Assembly (NCBI GenBank): GCA_023957975.1
Contig: JAMLGM010000003.1
Location: forward strand, 138,024 to 202,023
Source of the DNA: Microthrixaceae bacterium
GTDB lineage: Bacteria > Actinomycetota > Acidimicrobiia > Acidimicrobiales > Microtrichaceae
Direction: 5' to 3'
Length of the DNA: 64,000 nt
A model generated the notes under the pieces. That model had not been told where the DNA came from. It did no database searches and worked only from the letters and a program-made list of their open reading frames with translations. Below are positions 16,689-25,369 of the stretch, in pieces; the stretch's first letter is position 1; every line of letters begins with the position of its first letter. The translations under genes were made by a program, and so were the position numbers.

Positions 16689-18331
16689 CAGCGATCTCCC
16701 TTGGCGAGGTTGACGGCCCAGGGGTAGTCCGGCTTGCCCGAGGGTGAGCGCTCGATGTGGTCGACGACGGTGAGTTGGCGCGGCACTTTGTATCCGGCGA
16801 CGAAGGACCGGCAGTGATCTGCGAGCTGGTCGAGTTCGGCTGTTTGGCCTTCGCGGAACTGCACGACGGCGGCGACGCGTTGTCCCCACCGCTCATCTGG
16901 CACGCCGACGACGATGCAGTCGTACACGGCCGGGTGGTCCTTGAGCGCCTGTTCCACCTCTTCGGGGTGGATCTTTTCTCCGCCCGAGTTGATGACGGTC
17001 GAGCCCCGACCGAGCAACGTGATTTCCCCGGAGGGTTCCCATCGTGCGTAGTCTCCGCTAACCGCGTAGCGCTTGCCATCGGCGGCGGTGATGAAGGTTT
17101 CTGCCGTCTTCTTGTCGTCCTTGTAGTAACCCAGCGGTATGTTGCCGCCTCGCCCGAGAATGCCGGTACCCAACGATTCCGGGGCCAGGAGGCCGCCTTC
17201 ATCGTCGAGGATCACGGTGTCCTCGCGAGGAGTCACGGTCGGTCCGCCGTTGGGGTTCTGCGCAGCGCCCTTGCCGACGAAGCGGATGCCGGTGGAGCCG
17301 GACTCGGTGGATCCGATGGCATCGGTCATCACCAGATTCGGAAACAACTCGAGGAAGCGGTCCTTGATCGTGGGGCTGAAGATCGCGGCCGAGGAGGACA
17401 ACGCGATGAGCGCCGAGGTGTCATAGGTTCCGGGGTTGGCCTCGAGGTGTTCGACCAACGGTCGGCCCATGGCATCTCCGGTGATCATGATCGTGTTGAC
17501 CCCATCGCGCTCGACGGTCGCCCAGACGTCGTGCGGGTCGAACTTGGGGGTGACGACGATCGTGTTGCCTTGAAGCATCTGCCCGAGAGATCCGAGTTGG
17601 GTCGCGCCGTGCATGAACGGAGCGATGAAGAAGATCGACAGAAAGAAATCGTTCGCTTTGGCCTTGTCGGCCATCTCGTGATCGCTGTCCACCCGCTCGC
17701 CGGTGACCGAGTTGATGCCCTGCCCGAGAGCGAAATACACGTCCTCATGGCGCCACATGACCCCTTTGGGCATCCCGGTCGTACCGCCGGTGTAGATCAT
17801 GAAGATGTCGTCGCCGCTGCGTGTGGGCAAGCCATCGCGCGACGGGGAAGCCGCGGCGGTTCCCTCGTCGAGGCTCACCGAACCGAGTGCGGCGAGGACC
17901 GGCGCGTGAGTAGCTGCCGCGCCCTCCTCGGGGAACACCTCGTAGTGAACGAACGTCGTCAGAGCGGGAATTCGCTCGCTCACCTCGGCGATGAGTGGAG
18001 CGTACTGGGCGTCGAATACCACCGCCTTGAGGTCGGCGTTGTCGAACAGGTACGTGAGCTCGTCGGCGACGTAGCGGTAGTTGATGTTGACCGGAACGGC
18101 ACTGATCTTGAAAGCGCCCATCATGGTTTCGAACCACTCGAGGCTGTTCTGGGCGTAGATGCCGACGTGGTCGCCTGGCCCGATGCCGAGTTCGGTCAGA
18201 AGGTGTGCGACGCGATTCGCCCGCTCATCGAGTTCGGCGAAGGTCAGCCGCCGATCGCGATCGACTAGCGCGGTCCGTTCCGGAACCGCGTCGGTGATGT
18301 GCTCAAAGAGGTCGGCGAAATGGTAGGCCAT
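16688..18331 (-). CDS. Acyl-CoA synthetase, FadD19-like (second copy)
   Basis: A 547-residue ligase closely related in layout to the one at 12220. YTGGTTGMPKGVMWRHEDVY is the ATP-binding region. PVNINYRYV and NAD in LFDNADL mark the same subgroup. GRGSTVINSGGEKIHPEE is the hinge, and Lys in SPSGKPDYPW is the probable catalytic residue. Its text (for example ITGDAMGRPLVE, SSSAAIFSPTIKDR) matches mycobacterial FadD19, a steroid-24-oyl-CoA synthetase, even better than the first copy. The ATG at 18331 begins right at the conserved N-terminus. Downstream it is coupled to the ADC-like gene; WS/DGAT is 70 bases upstream on the same strand. Confidence 0.88.
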   Translation of the reverse strand: MAYHFADLFEHITDAVPERTALVDRDRRLTFAELDERANRVAHLLTELGIGPGDHVGIYAQNSLEWFETMMGAFKISAVPVNINYRYVADELTYLFDNADLKAVVFDAQYAPLIAEVSERIPALTTFVHYEVFPEEGAAATHAPVLAALGSVSLDEGTAAASPSRDGLPTRSGDDIFMIYTGGTTGMPKGVMWRHEDVYFALGQGINSVTGERVDSDHEMADKAKANDFFLSIFFIAPFMHGATQLGSLGQMLQGNTIVVTPKFDPHDVWATVERDGVNTIMITGDAMGRPLVEHLEANPGTYDTSALIALSSSAAIFSPTIKDRFLELFPNLVMTDAIGSTESGSTGIRFVGKGAAQNPNGGPTVTPREDTVILDDEGGLLAPESLGTGILGRGGNIPLGYYKDDKKTAETFITAADGKRYAVSGDYARWEPSGEITLLGRGSTVINSGGEKIHPEEVEQALKDHPAVYDCIVVGVPDERWGQRVAAVVQFREGQTAELDQLADHCRSFVAGYKVPRQLTVVDHIERSPSGKPDYPWAVNLAKGDR

Positions 18332-18401
18332 GGCCGAAAATCTAGAGCACTGCTGGGTTGGGCTGTCGAATGAACGTTTGTTGAGGCGATCGGGTCGACG
18401 G

Positions 18402-20057
18402 TCAGTCGTTGGACGCGGAGGTTTCAGTTGGCCCCGGCCGAGCGGCCGCGCGCTTGGTGGGCGTCCGCGTGGCGACAACTTTCTCGGGCGCTGCGTTCTT
18501 CGCGGGAGCCTTCTTGGCGGCGGTCTTCTTCGCCGGAGCCTTCTTCGCGGGAGCCTTCTTCGCGGGAGCCTTCTTGGCGGCGGTCTTCTTCGCCGGCGCC
18601 TTCTTCGCGGGAGCCTTCTTCGCGGGCGCCTTCTTCGCGCGGACGGTGTGGTGCGGCTCGCCGCGATGTGCGATCTCGCTCAACTCGTCAAACGCATCCT
18701 GAACGTGCTTGGCGAGGTCCCAGACGTCGGGGACCAGGAGCGGATCGGCGAGGAAGCCGAAATCGATGTGGCCCATGTAACTGAGCACCGTGACGTTGAG
18801 GCCCGAACCTTCCATGATCGGACCCATCGGATACGCGGCGACGAGTTCGGCGCCCGCGAGATACAACGGGAACGGTGGTCCGGGAACGTTGGAGATGACG
18901 AGGTTGTGGATCGGGCGGTGCATGCTCGCCAGGCCCATCGACGAATACAGGCGGGAGGCCATGGCGAACGTACGAGGCGCTGCCCATTCCCCCCACTCGG
19001 TCAACATGCGTGCACCGATCGCGTTGTGTTCCGCCTTCGCTCCCTCCGTCGAGGTGGAAATCGTGCGGAGCCGTTGAATCGGATGGTCCAGATGGGTCGC
19101 CAGCGAGGTGAACATGGCAGAAACGCGGTTACCGCCGGCGCCCACCTCGTCCTCGTGGCGAACCGAGACCGGACACACCGCCACCAGCGGCGTGTCCGGG
19201 AGTGAGTCTCGTTGTTCGAGATAGCGGCGTATCGAACCCGACACGACCCCGAGCACGACATCGTTGACGGTGATTCCCAAACGGTCCTTGATCACCTTGG
19301 TCTCGTCGAGCGGAATGCGCGCGAACGCGACACTTCGCTGCGGGGAGATCGCCGCGCTCCACGGCGTGCGCGGCGCCGTCAACGGCACGGCGCCGACCGA
19401 ACCTGCGGGGTCGCGCCGGTTGCTGACGACGTTCGCGACGCTTTGCACCGTGCGCCCCACGAGCGGCACGGTGCGTGCCGTGCGCCGCAGTCGCGAAGCG
19501 AACGCACCGAGGATCATCTCGATATCGGTGGGCACGGCCTCGGGTGGGGTGGGCACGACCTCGGGTCGGGGTGGCGGCGACGGTTCGAGGTCGTACAGCT
19601 CGGTCATGATCTCCGCGCCGGAGGCCCCATCGATCGCAGCGTGGTGGACCTTGGCGACGAAGCCGATGCGGTCATGCTTCAGGCCCTCGACGACCCAGAC
19701 CTCCCAGAGCGGTTTGGTCCGGTCGAGTGGCACCGACGCGATTTGGGCTGCGACCGCCGCGAGTTCGCGTCGCCCACCTGGCTCGGGGGCGGTGATGCGG
19801 CGGACGTGATAGTCGGGATCAAAATCGGGATCCTCGACCCACATCGGATGGTGCAGCTGGAACGGAACTTCGACGAGGCGTCGGGTGAAGGCCGGAATCG
19901 AATGGAACCGCCCGACGATGTGATCGCGAAATGCTTCGAACGAGTAGCCGTTGGGCATGGTGGAGGTGTCGTAGATCCCGGTCATGCAGACGTGCATGTG
20001 CGCACTCGGCGTCTCCAGGTAAAGAAATGAAGCATCGATTCCTGACAGTCGCTGCAT
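18402..20057 (-). CDS. Wax ester synthase/diacylglycerol acyltransferase (WS/DGAT) with Lys/Ala/Pro-rich tail
   Basis: A 551-residue protein. The WS/DGAT family joins acyl-CoA to alcohols or diacylglycerol at the cytoplasmic face of the membrane, making wax esters or triacylglycerol. The catalytic motif HHAAIDGAS (HHxxxDG) is present, as are the N-terminal RLSGIDASFLY and PLDRTKPLWEVW and the later NVPGPPFPLYLAGA. The unusual part is a tail of about 79 residues made of AKKAP and AKKTA repeats, like the C-terminus of actinobacterial histone-like proteins. The ATG at 20057 precedes the family N-terminus, with GAGGGGGG upstream. Divergent from the LipM-like esterase. Confidence 0.92.
   Translation of the reverse strand: MQRLSGIDASFLYLETPSAHMHVCMTGIYDTSTMPNGYSFEAFRDHIVGRFHSIPAFTRRLVEVPFQLHHPMWVEDPDFDPDYHVRRITAPEPGGRRELAAVAAQIASVPLDRTKPLWEVWVVEGLKHDRIGFVAKVHHAAIDGASGAEIMTELYDLEPSPPPRPEVVPTPPEAVPTDIEMILGAFASRLRRTARTVPLVGRTVQSVANVVSNRRDPAGSVGAVPLTAPRTPWSAAISPQRSVAFARIPLDETKVIKDRLGITVNDVVLGVVSGSIRRYLEQRDSLPDTPLVAVCPVSVRHEDEVGAGGNRVSAMFTSLATHLDHPIQRLRTISTSTEGAKAEHNAIGARMLTEWGEWAAPRTFAMASRLYSSMGLASMHRPIHNLVISNVPGPPFPLYLAGAELVAAYPMGPIMEGSGLNVTVLSYMGHIDFGFLADPLLVPDVWDLAKHVQDAFDELSEIAHRGEPHHTVRAKKAPAKKAPAKKAPAKKTAAKKAPAKKAPAKKAPAKKTAAKKAPAKNAAPEKVVATRTPTKRAAARPGPTETSASND
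18491..18640 (-). repeat. Tandem AKKAP/AKKTA-encoding repeat in the WS/DGAT gene
   Basis: About nine 15-base units (for example GCGAAGAAGGCTCCC on the coding strand) encode AKKAP or AKKTA, so the DNA is a near-perfect coding tandem repeat. Repeats of this kind can expand or contract by slippage in steps of five residues. Confidence 0.9.
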
Positions 20058-20172
20058 GAGCCCCCCTCTAGGTTCGGAGCCTGATTCTGCCAGCGTTTCG
20101 ACCTTGCGGGACGAAGAACATGCGAGAAATTCTCGAGCCGCGAACTTCGTTCCGGTCCGCGAAGATGGGGCG

Positions 20173-21402
20173 ATGGAATCAATCCTGCGTTCAGCGATCA
20201 TCTGGTTGGTCGCGGTGTTCAATGCCCACCGCCCTCGCATCCGCAACCTCCCCTTGACGATCCCGTCGTTTTTTGCTGGCTGGATCGTCACCGAGGCCGC
20301 CGGACTGTTCGCCGCCGGACGGGTCGTCCACATCGCTCGAGCCTGGTGTCGCGGTCGCTATCGCAGCGCTCAGGGCAAGGTGGCGCTGGGGCTGGATGTC
20401 GGGGTGATCGCCGGATTGGCGGCGCTCGTCGCTGCGGGGCGTCGCGTCGATGAGGAGATGGAGGCGGCGTTGGCTCCCCACGTCGACCGGGACTTTGTGG
20501 CCGACCGCCCCTCTTCAGTGCGAAGGGGTGCGGTGTTTCCGGTGATGATGGGGGCGTCGACCACGAAGATGACGCGCAATGTCGGATATATCGATGAGGC
20601 GCGCTGGCGCAACACCCTCGATATCTACGAACCGAAACACGGCGACGTCGTCGATGGCGAGTCCGCTGTGGCACCCCGGCCGGCGATCATCGAGGTGCAC
20701 GGCGGCGGATGGGTGATCGGCAACAAGAACCAACAGGGCCTGGCGCTGCTACATCACATGGTCAAGCAGGGGTGGGTCGGGTTCAACGTCAACTACCGCC
20801 TCGCGCCGAAGGCCAAGTTCCCCGAACAACTCATCGACTGCAAGCGGGCGATCGCCTGGGTGAGGGCGAACGCCGAACGCCTCAACATCGATCCCAACTT
20901 CATCGTTGTGACCGGTGGATCCGCCGGGGGCTATCTCACGGCGATGATCGCGTTGACCGCGAACGATCCCGAGTTCCAACCGGGCTTCGAGGATGCCGAC
21001 ACCAGCGTTGCCGCCGCCGTCGCGTTCTACGGGGTCTACGACCTGGTCGACGAGGATCACACGATGGTGCGATTGTTCGCCGAGTTCATGGAACAGATGG
21101 TGGTGGGTTCGTCACGCGTCGAAGATCGCGAGCGTTGGGACCGCTACAGCCCGATCCGTCGCGTGCGCCGGGACGCGCCACCGATGCTGATCCTCCACGG
21201 AACCGCCGACACCCTCGTTCCGGTCGAACAGGGCCGCGAATTCGTCGCAGCGCTCGCCGCGGTCTCCGACAACCCGGTCATCTACGCCGAACTAGCCGGA
21301 GCGAACCACGCCTTCGACATCTTCCCTTCGCCTCGGTCGGTTCGTGTCGTCGAGTTCGTCGAACGGTTCCTCACGGGGCTCCGTCAGGGCGTGCTGCGGT
21401 GA
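20173..21402 (+). CDS. Alpha/beta hydrolase, hormone-sensitive-lipase type (LipM-like esterase)
   Basis: A 409-residue protein. The N-terminal third has hydrophobic segments (IIWLVAVFN, GWIVTEAAGLFAAG, VGVIAGLAALVAAG), likely membrane helices. The catalytic half has EVHGGGWVIG, the HGGG oxyanion motif; VTGGSAGGYL, the serine elbow; an Asp in HGTADTLVP; and the His in GANHAFDIF. This layout resembles mycobacterial LipM/LipN-type esterases. It should hydrolyse short or medium acyl esters near the membrane. I chose ATG 20173 because the upstream frame lies opposite the WS/DGAT start. The acetoacetyl-CoA synthetase begins inside its stop codon (GTGA). Confidence 0.88.
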   Translation: MESILRSAIIWLVAVFNAHRPRIRNLPLTIPSFFAGWIVTEAAGLFAAGRVVHIARAWCRGRYRSAQGKVALGLDVGVIAGLAALVAAGRRVDEEMEAALAPHVDRDFVADRPSSVRRGAVFPVMMGASTTKMTRNVGYIDEARWRNTLDIYEPKHGDVVDGESAVAPRPAIIEVHGGGWVIGNKNQQGLALLHHMVKQGWVGFNVNYRLAPKAKFPEQLIDCKRAIAWVRANAERLNIDPNFIVVTGGSAGGYLTAMIALTANDPEFQPGFEDADTSVAAAVAFYGVYDLVDEDHTMVRLFAEFMEQMVVGSSRVEDRERWDRYSPIRRVRRDAPPMLILHGTADTLVPVEQGREFVAALAAVSDNPVIYAELAGANHAFDIFPSPRSVRVVEFVERFLTGLRQGVLR

Positions 21403-23384
21403 ATCGGGCGAGTGGTCAAGCTGTCGAGGGCGACGATCTGGAGCCGATCTGGTGGCCGTCGAACGACGCGGTTCGCCGGTCGGCAATGCATCGGTTGATC
21501 TCGCGGTTGGGGTTCTCGAGCTACGAGGAGTTGCACTCCTGGTCGGTTGAACAGCCCGAGGGGTTCTGGTCGACGATGTGGGACGAACTCGCGGTGATCG
21601 GAGATCGCGGTGAACCCGTCGTTGTCGAGGGCGAGACGATGCGTTCGGCGCGGTTCTTCCCGCAGGCTCGACTCAACGTTGCCGAGAACATTCTTCGCGG
21701 CGGACCAGGGCCCGATGACGATGAGGCGTTCATCCTGAGCCTCGACGAGCGCGGTGGCCCGGCGCTCACGTTGACCCGCGGGCAGGCCCGAGCGCAGGTC
21801 GCGCGGATCTCGGCGGCGTTGCGAGCCGATGGGGTCGGTGTCGGCGATGTGGTCGCGGCGTGGATGCCCAACGTTGCCGAAACCGTGCTGGTGATGTTGG
21901 CAGCGGCGTCGATCGGCGCAACCTTCACCTCCACCTCCTCGGACTTCGGTGTCGACGGGGTGCTCGATCGGTTCACCCAGGTGAACCCGACGGTGCTCGT
22001 CTCCGCCGACGGCTACCGGTACAACGGCAAAGAACTCGATTGTCTTCAACGCCTCGGCGAGATCGTCGCCGGGTTGCCCTCCCTGCGCCGAACGGTGGTG
22101 GTCTCGGTGCTCGGAGTCGGCGAGGCCAACAAACCCGGGACGGGCCTCACGAGGTACGAGGACTGGCTGGAGCCGCATGAGGATGCGCAGCTTCGCTTCG
22201 AGGCGCTTGGTTTCGATCACCCCTGGTACGTGTTGTACTCCTCGGGCACGACCGGGGTGCCCAAGTGCATCGTGCACCGAGCCGGGGGTGTGCTGTTGCA
22301 ACACCTCAAAGAGCACCGGTTCCACGCCGGGATCGAGGCGGGCGACCGGGTGTTCTACTTCACGACCTGCGGTTGGATGATGTGGAACTGGCTGGTCTCC
22401 GCGCCAGCGCTCGGCGCAGCGATCGTGTTGTACGACGGGTCGCCGTTTCACCCCGGTCCACAGCGTCTCTGGGAACTCGCTCAGCGTGAGGGGTTCACGT
22501 TCTTCGGAACTTCGGCGAAGTACCTCGATTCCATTCGGAAGGCCGACTTCGACCCGCGACAGGTGGGGGACCTCCCCGATATGCGCGCCATGGCATCGAC
22601 CGGATCGCCGCTGTCACCGGAGACGAACGCATGGGCGGTCGCCCACCTTCCCCCAGCGGTCCACCTGGGGTCGATCTCGGGTGGCACGGATCTGTGCGCG
22701 ACCTTCGTGGCCGGCGACCCGAGCGCCCCGGTGTATGCCGGCGTGATCCAACGTCCGACCCTCGCGATGGCGGTGGCGGTGCTCGACCCCGACGGCCATG
22801 AGGTGGCGGCCGGCGAGCGCGGCGAACTGTGCTGCACGGCACCGTTCCCGTCGATGCCGTTGGGGTTTGCGAACGATCCCGATGGCGAACGGTACCGGCG
22901 CGCGTATTTCGAGCGAGACCCACACGTGTGGCATCACGGCGACTTCGCGTCCTGGACGGCGCAGGGCGGAGTGATCATCCATGGCCGAAGTGACACAACG
23001 CTCAACCCGGGCGGGGTCCGAATCGGCACCGCGGAGATCTACCGCCGGGTCGAGGAGATACCGGAGGTCGTCGAATCGCTGGTGTTCGGCCAGGACCACG
23101 AGGACGATTCTCGGATCGTGTTGTTGGTGCGTCTCGCCGCGGGTGCGGCGTTTGGAGAGGAACTCGTCGCCCGCATCCGGCACGTGATCCGTATCGGGTG
23201 CACCCCCCGACACGTCCCAGCGGTGGTGATCGCGGTCGACGACCTGCCGCGGACGCGCTCGGGCAAGTTGGCCGAATTGGCGGTCTCCGACGCGGTCAAC
23301 GGTCGCGAGGTTCGCAACACGTCCGCCCTCGCCAACCCCGAGGCGATCTGGGCGATCGCCCGACGCCCGGAATTGGCTAGTTGA
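21399..23384 (+). CDS. Acetoacetate-CoA ligase (acetoacetyl-CoA synthetase)
   Basis: A 661-residue ligase of the length and layout of acetoacetyl-CoA synthetase, which makes acetoacetyl-CoA from acetoacetate, CoA and ATP. The family N-terminus has WSVEQPEGFWSTMWDE, and RFFPQARLNVAEN follows. The AMP-binding motif is YSSGTTGVPKCIVH. SGGTDLCATF and GRSDTTLNPGGVRIG are the A5/A8 regions; RTRSGK holds the catalytic lysine. The frame is open further upstream, but the GTG at 21399 overlapping the esterase TGA puts the start at the conserved N-terminus. With the esterase and ADC-like gene it points to ketone-body or acetoacetyl handling. Confidence 0.92.
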   Translation: MNRASGQAVEGDDLEPIWWPSNDAVRRSAMHRLISRLGFSSYEELHSWSVEQPEGFWSTMWDELAVIGDRGEPVVVEGETMRSARFFPQARLNVAENILRGGPGPDDDEAFILSLDERGGPALTLTRGQARAQVARISAALRADGVGVGDVVAAWMPNVAETVLVMLAAASIGATFTSTSSDFGVDGVLDRFTQVNPTVLVSADGYRYNGKELDCLQRLGEIVAGLPSLRRTVVVSVLGVGEANKPGTGLTRYEDWLEPHEDAQLRFEALGFDHPWYVLYSSGTTGVPKCIVHRAGGVLLQHLKEHRFHAGIEAGDRVFYFTTCGWMMWNWLVSAPALGAAIVLYDGSPFHPGPQRLWELAQREGFTFFGTSAKYLDSIRKADFDPRQVGDLPDMRAMASTGSPLSPETNAWAVAHLPPAVHLGSISGGTDLCATFVAGDPSAPVYAGVIQRPTLAMAVAVLDPDGHEVAAGERGELCCTAPFPSMPLGFANDPDGERYRRAYFERDPHVWHHGDFASWTAQGGVIIHGRSDTTLNPGGVRIGTAEIYRRVEEIPEVVESLVFGQDHEDDSRIVLLVRLAAGAAFGEELVARIRHVIRIGCTPRHVPAVVIAVDDLPRTRSGKLAELAVSDAVNGREVRNTSALANPEAIWAIARRPELAS

Positions 23385-23426
23385 ACTCCGAGCCGTGTCC
23401 GCCGGCGGCGGGGCCGTCGGAGTTCA
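23382..23426. terminator. Bidirectional hairpin terminator
   Basis: TGAACTCCGA and TCGGAGTTCA form a perfect 10-bp stem, extended inward by a GC-rich loop (CCGCCGGCGGCGG). It includes the stop of the acetoacetate-CoA ligase and lies before the convergent 23442-23876 gene. No clear T-tract follows. Confidence 0.6.
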
Positions 23427-23441
23427 GAGATTGGTTGCGTT

Positions 23442-23876
23442 TCAGTCGGCAGGTTCGAGCACGAAGACCGGGATCCGGCGGTCGGTCTTTTCTTGGTATT
23501 CGTCGTAGGGCGGCCATTCCCGACAAGCGATCTCCCACCACGTCGCACGCTCCTCGCCGTCCACCTCCCGCACCGAATACTCGTGTTTGCGCGGACCGTC
23601 CTGGATCTCGGCTCGAGGGGTGGCGCGCAGGTTGTGGACCCATTGCGGGTCGCTCGGTGCGCCACCCATTGAGCCGATCACGGCGAAGTGGTCGCCGGCG
23701 CTCACCCGCATGAGTGGGGTCTTGCGCAGTTTGCCCGACCTGGCACCCACGGTGGTGAGGATGACGCACGGTCGACCCTCGAGAAATCGACCTCGTTCAC
23801 CGCCGGTCGACTCATACTCCTCGACCTGTTTGGCGATCGCTTCCCATGGGCTGGGCTCGTAGGTTCCCTCCAACAC
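23442..23876 (-). CDS. Nitroreductase/deazaflavin (F420)-dependent oxidoreductase family (DDN-like)
   Basis: A 144-residue split-barrel protein of the DDN family. TTVGARSGKLRKTPLMRV is the signature region, in which the SGK-R-TPL element binds the cofactor in F420-dependent nitroreductases of mycobacteria. WVHNLRATPRAEI is the second family block. These proteins reduce quinones, nitro-aromatics or lipids with reduced F420. The protein lacks a signal or membrane helix. The gene is monocistronic between two terminator-like or regulator regions. It suggests that the organism makes F420, but no F420 biosynthesis gene is in the window. Confidence 0.88.
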   Translation of the reverse strand: MLEGTYEPSPWEAIAKQVEEYESTGGERGRFLEGRPCVILTTVGARSGKLRKTPLMRVSAGDHFAVIGSMGGAPSDPQWVHNLRATPRAEIQDGPRKHEYSVREVDGEERATWWEIACREWPPYDEYQEKTDRRIPVFVLEPAD

Positions 23877-23934
23877 GTCGCTTCCTCCTCGGCGTTGTCC
23901 AACGGCTGGTGTGTCCGTGTGGTGTTCGACCGGT

Positions 23935-24687
23935 CTAGCTCATCTCGAGGCCGCTCGCCCGCTCGGCGACGGCGGCGGCCGCTTCATCGGCATCGGTGAG
24001 GCGACCGGCCCGGTTCTCCTCGAGGAGCCACGTGAGGAGTTGTCCCATTCGGGCGTCGCGAGGAATGCCGAGTGCGGCCAGGTCGTTTCCGTTGAGGACG
24101 GGGCGCTGTGCCTTGAACGCATCGCTTTCGACGAGATCGTCCGATCGAGTCGTCAGCGAGTCGACGCTTTGGTGGACCCGTCGGTGGACATGGGCGTGTC
24201 GCGAGGTGACGTCGCTGTGTGCGAGGCGGATGGCGTCGTGCCAGTGATCGCCGGCGTCGACCCGGATGCGCCGCACCGACGAGTCCGTCCACGAGTCGAG
24301 ATACGCCTGGGCGCGGGCGGCGCACAAGATGGTGGTGATGACCGCCTCGGGGTCGACACCCCAACGTCCGAACCGCTTGCGGATGAGTCGGGCTCCGACG
24401 ATCTCGTGGCCGTGAAAGTTCACGGTCGAACCGTCGACGTGTCGGGTCAGGGGCTTGCCGACATCGTGGAAGAGCGCTGCGAGCAAGGTCGTGTCGCTGG
24501 CGTCGGCGCCACACTGGGAGATCACCTTGATCGTGTGGGCGAAGTTGTCCTTGTGGAGGTCGCCGGCGGGGTCCTCCGACAGGGTCTTCAGGGCCCATAC
24601 CTCCGGCAGTTCGTCGCGATGGCTGTAGAGGAATTCCTCGAGCTCGACCGGCGGCAGGCGGAGCGCGGCGATCAGTTCCTGGTACAC
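23935..24687 (-). CDS. HD-domain protein resembling the C-terminal half of CCA tRNA nucleotidyltransferase
   Basis: A 250-residue protein with an HD phosphohydrolase domain: FAHTIKVI gives the first His, LFHDVGKP the HD pair, and FHGHEIVGARL a further His. C-terminal text (NGNDLAALGIPRDARMGQLL) resembles the RNA-binding tail of CCA-adding enzymes, but the nucleotidyltransferase head is absent. I place the start at GTG 24687 because AAGGAGC lies 4 bases upstream, although the frame is open to 24912. It could be a free-standing phosphatase or phosphodiesterase, or a remnant of a split CCA enzyme. The 73 bases upstream separate it from the TetR gene on the same strand. Confidence 0.75.
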   Translation of the reverse strand: MYQELIAALRLPPVELEEFLYSHRDELPEVWALKTLSEDPAGDLHKDNFAHTIKVISQCGADASDTTLLAALFHDVGKPLTRHVDGSTVNFHGHEIVGARLIRKRFGRWGVDPEAVITTILCAARAQAYLDSWTDSSVRRIRVDAGDHWHDAIRLAHSDVTSRHAHVHRRVHQSVDSLTTRSDDLVESDAFKAQRPVLNGNDLAALGIPRDARMGQLLTWLLEENRAGRLTDADEAAAAVAERASGLEMS

Positions 24688-24760
24688 GTCGCTCCTTGTC
24701 GGCGTTGTTGACAGCGAGTGATTCTGCCCGCCCCGACCGCCGTTCGTCAGATCATTTGAC

Positions 24761-25369
24761 TCAGGGTCGCGCCGGGTGTTCGTTCGCAGGATGGTGACGG
24801 ACGTAGTCCAACAGTCGATCGACGAACTGGTCATCGAGGGGAAGGTGGCTGATGTACTGCCGTGCGAAGAGCGGCCCGGAGAGCAATTCAGCGACGAAGC
24901 CCGGGTCGGCATCGGAGGCGATCTGGCCGGCGTCCTGTGCGCGGACGACCAGCGACTCGAGCACTGCGCGGCGCTGGCTGCTGCGCAGAGTCTGCAAGTT
25001 GTAGATGGTGTCGTCGCGATTGGCGGCGTCGACGAGTGACGGCATCACCCGACCCCACTCGCTCGATCGGAGGCTCTCGGCGAGTTGGTGGACGAGATGG
25101 CAGATGTCGTCCCATGGATCATCGGTGTGGCGAATGCTCGCCGGTCGGCTGACGGTGGTTGAGGCCTCGTGCACGATGTCGCCGAGGCTCGGCCAGTGGC
25201 GATAGATCGTGGTGCGGGCTACACCGCTGGATTTGGAGATGGCGTCGATCGAGATCCCGGCAAATCCACGTTCGGCGAGCAGGGTCAGCGTCGTGGAGAG
25301 CACCGCCTCGCGGGTGCGGCGGATCCGCGGGTCGACACACATGTCGGGATCATGGTGGTCCGGAGTCAT
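24761..25369 (-). CDS. TetR family transcriptional regulator
   Basis: A 202-residue TetR-type repressor. The helix-turn-helix is in ISIDAISKSSGVARTTIYRHW, a standard layout (residues about 35-60). The C-terminal ligand domain is unassigned but lies with the family (WGRVMPSLVDAANRD). The start overlaps the stop of the MFS transporter by one base (TGATG), so both come from one transcript. An operator-like palindrome in front of the MFS gene is a likely target, giving ligand-responsive control of efflux. Confidence 0.88.
   Translation of the reverse strand: MTPDHHDPDMCVDPRIRRTREAVLSTTLTLLAERGFAGISIDAISKSSGVARTTIYRHWPSLGDIVHEASTTVSRPASIRHTDDPWDDICHLVHQLAESLRSSEWGRVMPSLVDAANRDDTIYNLQTLRSSQRRAVLESLVVRAQDAGQIASDADPGFVAELLSGPLFARQYISHLPLDDQFVDRLLDYVRHHPANEHPARP

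Noticed and set aside
16757..18268. 503-residue plus-strand frame opposite the second FadD gene
   Set aside because: Shadow frame; the minus strand has all ligase motifs.
18491..18640. Repeat array that could be taken for CRISPR
   Set aside because: The units are contiguous, in frame and encode AKKAP; there are no spacers.
24743..24765. CGTCAGAT half-site upstream of the HD-domain gene as a third member of the CTGACG-N3-CGTCAG operator set
   Set aside because: Only one half matches, and its position between same-strand genes does not suggest a promoter.
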